DNA of 64,000 nt from Tolypeutes matacus (GCA_026826555.1 JAKSZT010053769.1:2634505-2698504); one strand, 5' to 3'; positions 36,001-46,599 are shown, counted from the first letter of the stretch. Notes: generated by a model not told the origin, from the sequence alone. A program made the numbers and translations.

Positions 36001-36704
36001 GGAGAGTGTTATGCAGAAGAAAGAAATTCAAAAGCTGTGTGTACAGGGAAAAGTCACTTAAAGTCCATGATGTTCTCATCTCTATGAGTGAGCTAAGGTA
36101 TTGTCTTTCTTTAAGAACAATGTTGCTACATCCCCTTTATCAAACAGGAATGGAATGTATGTTTTTTTTTCTTATAGATGAATTGGATTCTGGTAGTTAT
36201 AAGTAATGATTTGCTCTTTTGATTCCTGTGGATTACAAATATAGTTAAAGTCACCAAACCCAGTGAAACCACCATGTCAGTTGGGGATCTGATGTGCCAC
36301 CTTGGACTCATTCACACCTTTCTTTAAGTAAATGCCCTAATTCTTTGAATCACCCAATGAAAAGGAGGTTTGATAATTTGCAGGCAAAACCATTAGGCAT
36401 AAAAGCTCAAATTCATCTATCAGCAAGTGGTATTTTCTAGTAAATTCGAATTGTCCTTTAAGTCTTTTCCTAGACATTACCAAGACTTTATCAAGTGTAA
36501 GTAATACACTGCCAGGCCTCATATGTAGTTTTTTAATTAGGCAACCCAAAGCTACCATTTAAAGGAGGGAGGTGGACGGTAAAAATTGAAAAAAAAAAAA
36601 AGAAGATTCATGCAATCAGTTGTTATTGAGAGGTGAAGGTTATTTGAAGGAGGGAAATGAAAGATAACATTCACTGAAGAGCAGAATGTGTCACTTTATG
36701 GGAC
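33057..36704. other. Unannotated DNA
   Basis: No gene is supported. 33100-33260 has a C/T-rich L2-like texture, too weak to call. A (CAAA)n-like run lies at 34917-34947 and a (GTT)n run at 35341-35365. Blocks at 35420-35640 and 35640-35830 are less AT-biased and are discussed in the findings. Confidence 0.5.
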
Positions 36705-36850
36705 GGTACTTGAATGCATTATCCTTGATAATGCTTATAATATGTTAACTCTTATTTTTCCTATTTTAAAGAAGAGGAAACAGGAAAGACTCATTAAGAA
36801 AAGAATTTAAATTCAGACATGTCTGGTTCCAGGTCCCTGCTCTTCCTGAC
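36705..36850 (-). repeat. MIR SINE
   Basis: Antisense MIR: 'ttttaaagaagaggaaacag', 'aattcagacatgtctggttc', 'ccctgctcttcctgacac'. The core is diverged. Confidence 0.6.
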
Positions 36851-37131
36851 ACATAAGCATGTGTCTTTCATAGTGACTGCTTCTAGAATAAAAGTGGGAA
36901 AATGTATATGTTTAGTTTCTACTTATTCAGAAACTGCAAAATAGGAAAAGTTTGTTATTGAAGAATCCCTTTCCCTTATCAGTGTACATAGTTCAAATCT
37001 TTCTTTGTTATATTAAAAAAAATCCATGTACATCTGTTTTTGGACCCTTCTGCTAGTGCCAAAGATGGATATAAAACCATTAATTTGACCCAAATTAAAA
37101 AAAAAAACACAAAACACTTTATTTTTCAGAT

Positions 37132-37322
37132 CAGGAGTTCTTAATTTTTTTGTTCTATGGACTCCTTTGCCAGTCAGGTGAAAACCATGGACCCCCTACT
37201 AAGTCCACACTATATTGTGTATTATTTAATAAATATATCACACCTGCACCAATACATCCCCACAAGATAATGTTTCTTTGAATTTCAACTCTAGCTCACA
37301 GACATCTTGTTAAGAACTCCTG
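37132..37322. mobile_element. Short non-autonomous hAT-type DNA transposon, both ends present
   Basis: The element is 191 bp with perfect 13-bp terminal inverted repeats: CAGGAGTTCTTAA at the left and TTAAGAACTCCTG at the right. Internal 'ctatggactcctttgccag' and 'accatggaccccctac' match the 'tggacccctttggcag' style of a known group of mammalian MER/Charlie elements. The flanking octamers tttcagat and ctttagat agree at 6 of 8 positions, as expected of an old 8-bp hAT target duplication. Confidence 0.85.
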
Positions 37323-37924
37323 CTTTAGATAGAAAGAGAAAATGGAGCTATTCATATGAACAGGTAAATAATAGAACATAGTAGTAAACCATCAGTGCCA
37401 GGTTAGTTTTACAAATTTTGCATGCAAAGGGGTTCAGGAAAATAAAAATCCAGGTGAGACCTGATTGGTCAGGTAAATCCTCAGGAAGGGCCAGAGTGAA
37501 ATTCCGTCTTAATGTTAAAATAATAATTTGCTAGAAACCTAGAGTTTGGCATATTAAGAGTGCAATTTTCTCTATTTAAATATATATATAAACAATACAA
37601 AATAGTTTTTAAAGGATGCCTTCCTTTGAAGCAAATTCAAAACATGGGCATTACGATTTGTGCAATTAATGTATTTTTTAAAATTTTATAAATATAAAGT
37701 ACTACTTGGTTAAAAATCATCTTTTGTTACTAGTGTATAAAGTGAGCTCTACAAAAATAGAAACAAATTGATAATGTTCCAGCCAAGGAAAGGAAAAATG
37801 TAATTCAAACATCACTTGTTTTAAATAAAAAAGGACCACTTAACACTTCAGCATATGTTTTTTTCCTCAAATTTTAAAGCAGATAGTTCTAGGACACATA
37901 CACATAAATTTCTGCTCAACTAAT
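37323..37924. other. Unannotated AT-rich DNA
   Basis: No gene or repeat recognised. Confidence 0.55.
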
Positions 37925-39735
37925 TCTTTTTTTAATGTTTTTCATTTTTCAGTTTTAAGGAAGCTTTAGATTACATTAATGTTACATCAAAAATATAAGG
38001 GATTCCCATATGCCCTACCCTCTCCCCTCCCACACTTTCCCACATTAACAAAATCTTTCATTAGTGTGGTACATTTGTTAAAATTGATGAATACATATTG
38101 AAACATTGCTACTAACTATAGTATACATTATCGTTTACACTCTGCCCCACACGATTTTATAGGTTTTGACAAAATGTATAATGGCCTGCATCTGTCATTG
38201 CAATGTCATGCAGGACAATTCCAGTGTCCCAAAAATGCCCCCATGTTACCCCTATTCTTCCCTCTTCCTCCTCTCAGAACCTCTGGTGGCCACTGCCTTT
38301 ATATCAGTGATACAAGTTCTTCCCTTGCTGGAATAATAAGTCGATAATAGAATAATAATAAGACTACTTTAGCCCTTGTTATTCCCCAATCTTGAGGATT
38401 TGGGGATAGTGATGTCCATTCTGCTTCTACTTGAGAGGAGGCTTAGATCCCATGGGGCAGATGGATGGAACTATCTTGCTTGCAGTTGCAGACATTCTCT
38501 GTTCCTTGGGATGGGTGTTGTCCATCATCATCTCATTAGTTGTCCTGGGTAAGTCAAATGAACTGGACCATAGGTGTTGCAACTCTGCTGAGATTCAGGG
38601 CTCAACGGGCACGTGAACAGACCAAAGTTTTAAGTCTCTGGGACATATATTTAACAAGTATAGTGCTAATTATAGGCTCAAATAAAAATAGCAGAAGAGC
38701 CATGTGTAAGAAAACTATAAAGGAGTCTAACTCTGTTACACTGGGGAACACAAATTCCAGAGTAAGCCCCACTGACAGGGTGCCAAATTCCCTTGCCTGT
38801 CTGCCCTGCTTATAATGTCTAGATATCTCTAGAGCCCTCAGGAACCCCACTGTTTGAGGCACTATTTACTGTGGCAGTCAATGAGACCCTGCTGAGATTT
38901 TCATAAGCATAACCTCTGGAATGACTTCCTGACTCACTTTGAAATCTCTTTGCTATAAAAACACATTTGTATTTAATATTTCCCCATTTTGGTCAAGGTC
39001 TTTTCCCAAATGCATCACTAGTTGGCATTTGGTAATAATCCATTGGTGCCAAGGAGGCTCATACCCAGAAATCATGTCACACGCTGAGGGGAAGCGTTTA
39101 TATGCTGAGTTTGGCTTAGAGAGAGGCCACATTTGAACAACAAGGAGGCTTTCAGGAGGTAACTCTTAGGCAGTATATAATACTAGGCTAAGTTTCAGTT
39201 TCACAAGAAAAGGTTTATAAGTACAATCATCAATATCAAGGGCCTGGCATAATGGCCTGTTTTCCTTCACTAGTCAATGCCCATGTACTAGGGGGATTCT
39301 TGCTGTTCTATTAGAGAATGTAGTAGGACTCCCCAGGATGGGAATTCAATATTTTTTTCGGTTGTTGTGTGGATCTCCACCCACCAAGACAATTCCCCCT
39401 GAACACTTGAACATATTTATATACCTTAGAGGCATTCCCCAGGTGCACCCCTCCCAACACATCCCCCCATCACTGATACCCCCTACCAGTGATCATCCCC
39501 TGCCTCAGTTGTGACACTTCTGTGATCTAAAACCTCTCCAAAAACGAAGCCAAAAAAGTAAACAAACAAAACTAATAAGAAAAGAAAAGAATAACAGCAG
39601 TTTAAAAAGTAACAAATGAATTAGAAAAATAAGAAATAGAAAAATAAAAAAAATTGAAATTATATTGTGTCTTTCATCACTGTAAGATCTGTTATCTTCT
39701 ATGTACAGTGACAATGTCTTCCATATATCCCCCAG
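37925..39735 (-). mobile_element. Xenarthran L1 3' UTR, long copy
   Basis: Starts with a T-rich tail and the same terminus as 29573-30187, and stays collinear with it to about 38690. It then continues with sequence absent from the first copy. A downstream block (39225-39490: 'gggcctggcataatggcctg', 'gtagtaggactccccaggat', 'cttagaggcattccccagg') recurs at 40150-40390. The A-rich stretch at 39530-39660 may be a separate tract. No ORF2 is reached, so this is either a very long 3' UTR or 3' UTR plus an unrecognised insertion at 38690-39225. Confidence 0.75.
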
Positions 39736-39737
39736 TG

Positions 39738-40394
39738 TCTTATTTTTTTCATTTTATCTTCAAAGAAACTTTAGATTACAGAAAAGTCACATAGAAAATA
39801 TAGGGAATTCCCATATATGCAATGCCCTCCCCCTCTTAATAACATTTTACAAGTGGATGGTACATTTGTTACAATTGATGTACAAATATTGAAACATTGC
39901 TACTAAGCATGGTCAATGGTTTACATTATGGTTCACATTTTGCACCATAAACTTTTATAGGTTTTGACAAAATTTAAAATGGCCTGTATCTGTTATTGCA
40001 AGATCATGCAGAACAATTCTAATGCCCTAAAAATGTCCACTGTTCCATCTACTCTATTCTTCTGTCCGCCTACCCTCGGAACCTGTGGTAATCACTAAAC
40101 TTCAATTTTTGAAGAATATGGTTCATAGTTACTTGCAATAATATTGAGGGCTTGACATATTGGTCTGTTTTTTTTTTTTATTAGGTGCTGCCTATGTTCT
40201 CAAGAGATTCTTGTCCCTCTAATTGAGAACATAGCAAGACTCCCCAGTATGTTAGTTTAATATTTTCTGTTTATTGTGTGGGTCTCGACCCTCTGAGATA
40301 ATGCACTATGACAAAATGAACACTTACATATTCCATACAGACATGCCCCAGCTTAGCCCTATCCCACATATCCCCCACACCTGACACCTTTTTT
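39738..40394 (-). mobile_element. Xenarthran L1 3' UTR, short copy with internal gap
   Basis: Begins again with the 3' terminus ('tagattacagaaaagtcaca', 'gggaattcccatat', 'gatggtacatttgttacaat'), repeating 37925-38300 up to about 40100. It then joins directly to the equivalent of 39225-39490 ('gggcttgacatattggtctg', 'atagcaagactccccagtat'). About 0.9 kb present between these blocks in the neighbouring copy is missing. Confidence 0.8.
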
Positions 40395-40530
40395 AAAAGC
40401 CTCAGGAATGTGGATGTATCTCAAGTGGTTGAGTGCCTGCTTCCCATGTACAAGGTCCAGGGTTCAATCCCTAGTACCTCCTAAAAACAAAACAAACAAA
40501 CAAACAAATGGAAAAAACAACTTTCATTGG
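40395..40530 (+). mobile_element. DAS-type SINE A
   Basis: tRNA-like head 40406-40491 ('atctcaagtggttgagtgcc', B-box-like ggttcaatccc) with an (AAAC)n tail at 40485-40510. It is preceded by aaaagcctcag at 40395-40405, a sequence that recurs after the next two SINEs. Confidence 0.8.
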
Positions 40531-40614
40531 GGAGCGGCTATAACTCAGTGGTTGAGTGCGTGCTTCCCATGTGTGAGGTCCTGGATTCAATCCCCAGAAC
40601 CTACAAAAAAAAAG
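40531..40614 (+). mobile_element. DAS-type SINE B, short
   Basis: Head only: 'ggagcggctataactcag', 'cgtgcttcccatgtgtgagg', B-box-like 'ggattcaatcccc', then an A-rich tail. It is close to SINE A in the tRNA-like head and belongs to the same subtype. A and B may be one dimeric insertion, since only one target sequence copy precedes A and one follows B. Confidence 0.75.
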
Positions 40615-40824
40615 AAAGCCTCAGGGAAGCGGCTGTGGCTCAATCAGTGGGGCTCCCGTTTACCATATGGGAGGCCCCGGGTTCGGTTCCCGGGGCCTCC
40701 TGGTGAGGGCAGGCCCGCCCGCACGGCGTGGTTGGCTGACCCAGCGAGCGCAAGCAGCAAGGGGGGGATAAATGAATAAATAAATAAATAAATAAATCTT
40801 TAAAAAAAAAAAAAAAAAGCCTCA
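40615..40824 (+). mobile_element. DAS SINE C, full length, with 9-bp TSD
   Basis: The element proper is 40624-40815 and is nearly identical to 17225-17412. It has an A box (40636-40647), a B box ggttcggttcc (40680-40690), the cccgcccgcacggcgtgg block, (AAAT)n and poly(A). It is flanked by aaagcctca at 40615-40623 and 40816-40824. The same word also precedes SINE A, so this site has been used more than once. Confidence 0.95.
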
Positions 40825-40992
40825 GAAATATTGGTAAGATTCACAAATTCTCTCCAATGCATCCACTGAATAGTTTGAACTTCTATTTCAGTGAATTGTA
40901 TTTATTGAAAATACTAATTGTCCCTCAAAATATTTAACCTAGTGCCCTGAAATTCTACTAAAAAATTATTCAAATATGTAAGAAAAAAAAAT

Positions 40993-41057
40993 GAAAGGAA
41001 GGAAAGAAGGAAGGGAGGTAGGAAGGGAAGAAGGGAGGAAAGGAGGGAGAAAGAGAA
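40993..41057. repeat. Purine tract, (GGAA)n-like
   Basis: GGAA/GGGA/AGAA units, purines throughout except a single T at 41019. It is complementary in composition to the pyrimidine tract 1.5 kb downstream. Confidence 0.9.
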
Positions 41058-41849
41058 TACAAGAACAAATCCCTCATGGATTTCAGAGTAAATACTTACT
41101 AAATTATATTATTATGCTGTCTAATCATGCATGCATGCACACACAGTGTCTAATATTGTCATTATGCATAAAGCTGTACCTTTCTAGCAATAATATGTAC
41201 TTGAATTCTATATGCATGGACGTGTGCTACTTCCCCAATCATAAAATATCCATGACAAAACTAAATAAATATCTTACACGATACAAAATTAAAATGAGAA
41301 AAAATAAAGAAAACAGTGCCAAAGATGATGTTATTGCATGTTAATTAGTTAATTACAATGTTTTCTCTTACTGGGAAAATTAAGCTAAATATGCTATGAG
41401 AATTTCTAGCACATTTTACTAGCTGAAAATAAAAATTTAGTTGATATTTTAAAGCCAATCCTTTCATCAATTTCTATTCAGAATCTTAGCTGGAATTTTG
41501 AAAACTCTTTACCAGGGGCAATAAGTAATTCTGCAGAGAGTTACTCTTTTCTTTTTTAATAGAAACAAAACCTGTTATGATGTAAAATTATTTCCACTGT
41601 AACAGAAATGTAAGTCTCAGTGAAGATAATTTTTACAATTAGTTGCCAATCTTTTAAAAAGGTAGGAGTGATTCAATTAATCTTTCCAAAAAGCTTAGGA
41701 AATAAGAACTCACGCATACTTACATTTTCTGGTTAAAAGGTAGACACTACTGATGTGAACAATCAATTTTCAAAGAACTATAAGTAATATAAAATAGGCC
41801 ACATGGGACTACACTGAAATAATTAAATATTTCTCTGTTGTTTCAAAAG
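41058..41849. other. Unannotated AT-rich DNA
   Basis: No gene or repeat recognised. 41340-41360 holds two TTAATTA-type homeodomain core words (ttaattagttaattac). These are common by chance in such AT-rich DNA. Confidence 0.5.
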
Positions 41850-41950
41850 CAAATATTACTATCACCACCATCCATTACCAAAACTTTTCCATCAACTCAA
41901 ATGGAAACTCTGTCCACTTGTGCATTAACTCCCCATTCTGAATGTATTTA
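41850..41950 (-). repeat. Old L1M 3' UTR fragment
   Basis: 'cttttccatcaactcaaa', 'aaactctgtccacttgtgca' and 'ttaactccccattctg' match the antisense 3' UTR of old L1M elements. Confidence 0.65.
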
Positions 41951-41984
41951 GCATCACTGAATTATGTATTTGAATGTGGTTAAA

Positions 41985-42236
41985 GGGGGAAATTTAGGTT
42001 GTTTATATGTTACTAGAATGAAAAATTTTTAAAAATTCATAGGACTATACAACACAAAGAGTGAACCCTACTGTAAATGATGGACTATATTTAATAAAAA
42101 AATTATAAAATTTTTTTCATGAATTGTTACAAATGTACCAAACTAATGCAAATTATTAATAATAGAGTAGTATTTTTATTTTATTATTATTTTTCTATAA
42201 ACCTATAACTTCTCTAAAAAAAAAGAGAAAAAGCAC
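41985..42236 (+). mobile_element. L1 3' end (L1MA/B-like)
   Basis: Sense pattern: 'caacacaaagagtgaaccct', 'aaatgatggactatatttaa', 'aattgttacaaatgtaccaa', then 'aacctataacttctctaaaa' at the terminus. It is followed by an A-rich end. Confidence 0.75.
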
Positions 42237-42521
42237 ATACTATTGAAGTGCCCCGGGATCATTTCACACCCTAAGCAGCATTGGCTGGCACATATGCAGA
42301 CAGCCTGTTCAGTGAGAAGCCCAGGGTTACAGAGTGCCTCAGTACTCAGACATGGCCTTTAATTTGCTAACTTTTATCTGCCTTTATAAAGTGTTAGCTG
42401 CTTTTCGGAGATTATTGTCCACCTTTGAAAGAAAACAACACATTGACCTTGTGCTATTTGTTTAGAGCTGCCTCAAAACAAAATAGTATTAAACACCTTG
42501 AAAACTTAGTTTTAAGGCCTG
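42237..42521. other. Unannotated block, less AT-rich than its surroundings
   Basis: No repeat family recognised. It is flanked by an L1 3' end and the pyrimidine tract and may be single-copy sequence. See findings. Confidence 0.5.
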
Positions 42522-42780
42522 CTTCCCTTCCTTCCTTCCTCCCTCCCCCCCTTCCTCCCTCCCTCCCTCCCTCCCTCCCTCCCTTCCTTCCTTCCTTCCT
42601 TCCTTCCTTCCTTCCTTCCTTCCTTCCTTCCTTCCTTCCTTCCTTCCTTCCTTCCCTCCCTTCCTCCCTCCCTTCCTCCCTCCCTTCCTCCCTTCCTCCC
42701 TTCCTCTTTCTCTTCCTTCTGGTCCCCTCCCCTCCCTTACCCTCCCCTCCCCTCCACTCCCCTTCTCCCCCCCCATCTTC
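42522..42780. repeat. Polypyrimidine tract, (CCCT)n/(CCTT)n microsatellite
   Basis: An uninterrupted run of 199 pyrimidines (42522-42720), with (CCCT)n at about 42556-42584 and a near-pure (CCTT)n block of about 17 units at 42583-42653. It then continues with three short interruptions to about 42780. Long frames through it on both strands are low-complexity artefacts of the repeat, not genes. Confidence 0.97.
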
Positions 42781-42876
42781 TTTTTCCAAGGAACTTGAAG
42801 GAGGAGACACTCAAAGCCCCTCAAAGCCCCTCATGTATAATTTCTGACCTTGTGGTGCTCTGCTCTTAGAGACTGT

Positions 42877-43330
42877 TATTAGTTTCCCAGGATTATCATA
42901 ACAAATTATCACAAACTTAGTGGCTTAAAACAACAAATTTATTCTTTCACTGTTCTAGTGACTAAAAGACCCAAATCAGTATGTCAGTATGGCCATGCTT
43001 TCTCTGAAAGCGTGAGGGAAGTTTCCTTCCTTGCCTCTTCCTGTCTTCTAGTGATAGCTGGCAGTCCTTGATGTTCATTGGCTTATAGCTACATCATTCC
43101 AGTCTCTGCCTCCATCTTCACATGACCTTCCTCTCCATGTCAGTATCTCTGTGTCCAAGTCTCCCTATCTTTTCTCTTATAAAGACAGTAATCATTGGAT
43201 TTAGATTGTGCCCTAATCCAGCATGACCTCATCTTAATTTGATGACATCTGCAAAGACCATAGTTCCAAATAAGGTCACATTCTAAGGCTTTGGGTAGAC
43301 ATGGATTGGGTGGGGACTATAGAGATTATC
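42877..43330 (-). mobile_element. MLT1 (ERVL-MaLR) LTR
   Basis: Antisense MLT1, nearly full length: 'cataacaaattatcacaaac', 'gtggcttaaaacaacaaatt', 'tatggccatgctttctctga', 'tccttgcctcttcctg', 'cttcacatgaccttcctctc', 'gacctcatcttaatttgatg', 'caaataaggtcacattc'. No internal retroviral genes adjoin it. Confidence 0.9.
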
Positions 43331-43589
43331 TGAATGAGTTTAATGTTATCCTCTTCTCTTCTCCCAGTTAGTGAAATTATGTTTGTCCTCCATTCCAGCT
43401 TCTTATCTTACCTGGATGGTATTTTCTGAGTAATCTTTCTTGGTGTGCCCTCTTCCTATTTGATCTGCTTGGAATATCCATATAACATATTATTTTTCTA
43501 TAAACCTATAACTATGGTATGGAACCATTTCATCTAGTTCCAGTGTTTATTCCTTAATTCTTCACACAATAATATTCCCAAAGCCTGGA

Positions 43590-43725
43590 CTTTATCAACA
43601 TTTCAAATAGAGTAGTGAGAGCTGGACAGAGTGAATAACTTGCCCAAGGGCACAATCTGGTGACAAAGCTGGACTAATATACTACAAATAAACACCTCCT
43701 ACCTGTGTGTTACAATTCACAGTGA
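43590..43725 (-). repeat. MIR SINE fragment
   Basis: 'gaataacttgcccaagggca', 'aatctggtgacaaagctgg' match the antisense MIR 3' half ('agtaacttgcccaaggtcac'). Confidence 0.65.
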
Positions 43726-43989
43726 GCCACATGCTTTATAATAGATTATATATTATAGCCTTCCTCTCAACAACTCAGCATAATCTCAGACTTCAGAATT
43801 TCATTTACATGTTCTTGCCATGTGTCATACTAGATATGGATTATGTTTTTTTAAATATCTATTTTCATCTGTCTTCTTGAACAATTCTAATTTTATATTT
43901 CCTCAGTGGGATAACATTCTGTTAGAAGACAATGTTCTAGGCATATCACCCTCAACTGAATTTGAATTAATAATTACTTTCCATGCAAC

Positions 43990-45180
43990 CTCTATTTGTA
44001 AAACACTATGCATACATACACAATATTTAACTCAAAATGAATCATATACCTAAATGTCAGGGCTAAAACTATAAAACTCTTAGAAGAAAACATAGGTATA
44101 AATCTTTGTGACATTGGATTAGGCAAGGTTTCTTAGATAGAGTACCTAAAGCACAAGCAATCAAAAGGAAAAATAGATAAATTGGACTTTTATTAAAGAT
44201 AGAAAAACTTTTGTGCTCCAAAGGACACTTATCTAGAGGGTGAAAAAACACACAGAATGGGAGAAATGTTTGCAAACCATATATCCTTCTAGAATCCAGA
44301 AAATATAAATAACTCTTGCAACTCAACAATAAAAAGACAAATAACTTGATTTAAAAATGTGCAAAGGATTTGAATAGACTTTTCTCCAAAAAAGATAGAC
44401 AAAATGTCAATAGACACATAAAAAAAGATGATCAACACTGTTAGTCATTAGGGAAAAGTAATTCATGAACATATCACACCCACTGATATGGCTGTAATCA
44501 TAAAGACTGACAATAACAAGTGTGGGCAAGGAAGTGTTGAAATGAGGACCCTCAGCATTACTGGTAAGAATATAAAAGTGTGCAGCTGCTTTGGAAAACA
44601 ATTCCTCAAAATTTAAGTATAGAATTATCATACAAACCTGTAATTCCAGCCCTAGATATTTACTTAAGAGAATTGAAAGCATAGGTTCATGCAACAACTT
44701 GTACATAAAAGTTTTAACAGCATTATTCCTAATAGCCAAAGAGTGTAAACATCCGAACATTCATTAACTGATAAATGGATAAACAAAATGTGGTATAGCC
44801 TACAATGGAATAGTATTCAACTGTAAAAGGAGTAAAATACTGATATATGTGATAACATACTTGAACCTTGAAAACATGCTAATGAAAGAGGCTGGACACA
44901 CAAGGCCACATCTTGAATGTTTCCATTTATATGAACTATCCAGAATAGGCAAGTCTGTAGGTGCAGAAAGTAGATTAGTGGTTGCCAAAGCCTGGGGAGG
45001 GGAGAGTCATTGCAAACAGTTAAGTGGTTTCTTTTTTGGGTGATGAAAATGTCTTGGAATTAGACAGTGTTGATGGTTGCAAAACCTTGTGAAAATACTA
45101 AAAGTCACTGAATTATATATATGAAAACAGTGAATTTCATGGCAAGTAAATTAAATCTCAATAAATCTAAAAGAAAACTT
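43990..45180 (+). mobile_element. Old L1M: ORF2 C-terminal part and 3' UTR
   Basis: Collinear sense L1M: 'aactataaaactcttagaag', 'gataaattggacttttatta', 'caaaggacacttatctagag', 'gcaactcaacaataaaaaga', 'atacaaacctgtaattccag', 'aatggaatagtattcaactg', 'tgaaagaggctggacaca', 'gtggttgccaaagcctgg', ending 'tgaatttcatggcaagt' and 'ctcaataaatc'. Many stops, so it encodes nothing. Frames on the opposite strand are shadows. Confidence 0.92.
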
Positions 45181-45779
45181 CACTTTAGTGGTAGGGGGTG
45201 AAGGTTGGGGAGAGTAGATACCTTCATAAGTAGTCCAACTATAATATATTTTCATTTAAAAAAAATTAGAAACCTGCGCTAAGTAACATGCACCAACAGA
45301 TGAAAACCTTTTGCCTTTGGAACATGCATAGTGGGTGGAGAGGGTGGGCACTTAGCATGACAGGATAAGGTATATATCAGGCTGTAAAAAGCACTGCCAT
45401 AACAAATGATTGCAAAATGAAAAGAGAGAAGACAACACAGCAATTCATTCTGACATAAAATAGGGGAAATTCAAACAAGTTCTTGTAGGATTTCTCCAGG
45501 TAAAAAGACATTTCAAGCAAAGGAAAATAGCAAGCAAATGCAGAAAGACCTAAATGTCGATAGAGCATGAGGAGAACAAAAATCATCCCTGCAGGCAGGA
45601 GCTTAAGCTTGTGCAAAAGAGAGCTGCGGGCAGGTTGGTATAGGGAAGTTTCTGGCAGCAGGGTCAGCCTAAGGGTCTGCCCAGAGCTTTGCAGCCCACA
45701 GACCTGTCTTCTCATCCCAGCTCCACTACTTAAGGAGTAAAAAAACTTCCTCAAAGTAGCCAGCCTTTGGCTATGAGTT
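45181..45779. other. Unannotated DNA
   Basis: No repeat recognised with confidence. The minus-strand frame 45377-45754 (125 codons) shows no recognisable domain and lies in purine-rich, L2-like textured DNA, which favours an unplaced L2 relic over a gene. Confidence 0.45.
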
Positions 45780-46260
45780 GCAGAGATTATTAAACAACAA
45801 AAACAATATCACTAGTCAATTTACTGACCTATAATCTCTCTACCTAGAGATGTTAACATCTTAGGGTATTGCCTTCTAGTCTTCTTTGTATGTGTGTGCA
45901 ATTAGTTTACTATTATGCCAATACATTATAATCAATATTTTCCAGTAGCCTCAAATATTTTCAACAATCCCATAATGTTCTGTTTTTCGTATGTGTTTTT
46001 CCTTAGAACGTAAATAATGACCATCTTTTTACAGCTTCAATGCTTCTATTGCTGTGGATATTCATGATTTACATATTTCATGAATTTTTATCAAAGTAAT
46101 ATATGTTATAATTTTTAAAATTAAATTTTCCCTACAGTGTATATATATATATAAAACAGCAAGCCTTTACCCCAACCCTGTCTATATCTGATTCTCACTT
46201 CCCAGAGGCAATTACTTTGAACTATGTTAGCTGCTTCTTTGAGTGTATATCTCCATATTT
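45780..46260 (-). repeat. Old LINE 3' UTR-like fragment
   Basis: 'tgccttctagtcttctttgt', 'gttctgtttttcgtatg' and 'tctgattctcacttcccaga' resemble the antisense 3' region of old L1M-type LINEs, as at 1600-1860 and 2720-2945. Weak. Confidence 0.4.
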
Positions 46261-46599
46261 CTAAGTAACATTCTTAAATTAATATATTCTTAGAAAGTAA
46301 CTATTGACTAACTGCCTACTATGATAGATGAAGTTTTACCTCATTTATACCCCCTACGCGCACACACACACATACACAAAAAAAACTTCCACTCCTTTTA
46401 CCCTCCCAATAGAGTTATATCATTATTATTTTTGTTAAATAAATATTAAATGTGTAGATTTTTGTGACTATGAAAACATTATGCACTGCTCATCTATCTG
46501 TGCAGTATGCTATGATTGTATTTTCTTCTTCCACATTTCCTTTTACCTGGTTTGTTTTCCCCCTTATATATCTACTTTTAATTTATTCCCAAATTCTGC
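46261..46599. other. Unannotated AT-rich DNA
   Basis: Nothing recognised apart from a short (CA)n-like run at 46360-46376. Confidence 0.5.

Noticed and set aside
40408..40779. 123-codon plus-strand frame, partly repetitive (LSACFPC twice)
   Set aside because: It runs through three DAS SINEs. The internal repetition reflects tandem SINE heads, not a protein repeat.
42425..42847. Open frames of 111-140 codons on both strands through the microsatellite
   Set aside because: They translate a CCTT/CCCT simple repeat into repeated S/L/P or G/R/K/E residues. Low-complexity artefact.
45377..45754. 125-codon minus-strand frame
   Set aside because: No recognisable domain, and it lies in purine-rich L2-like DNA. 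Most likely chance or an unplaced L2 relic.
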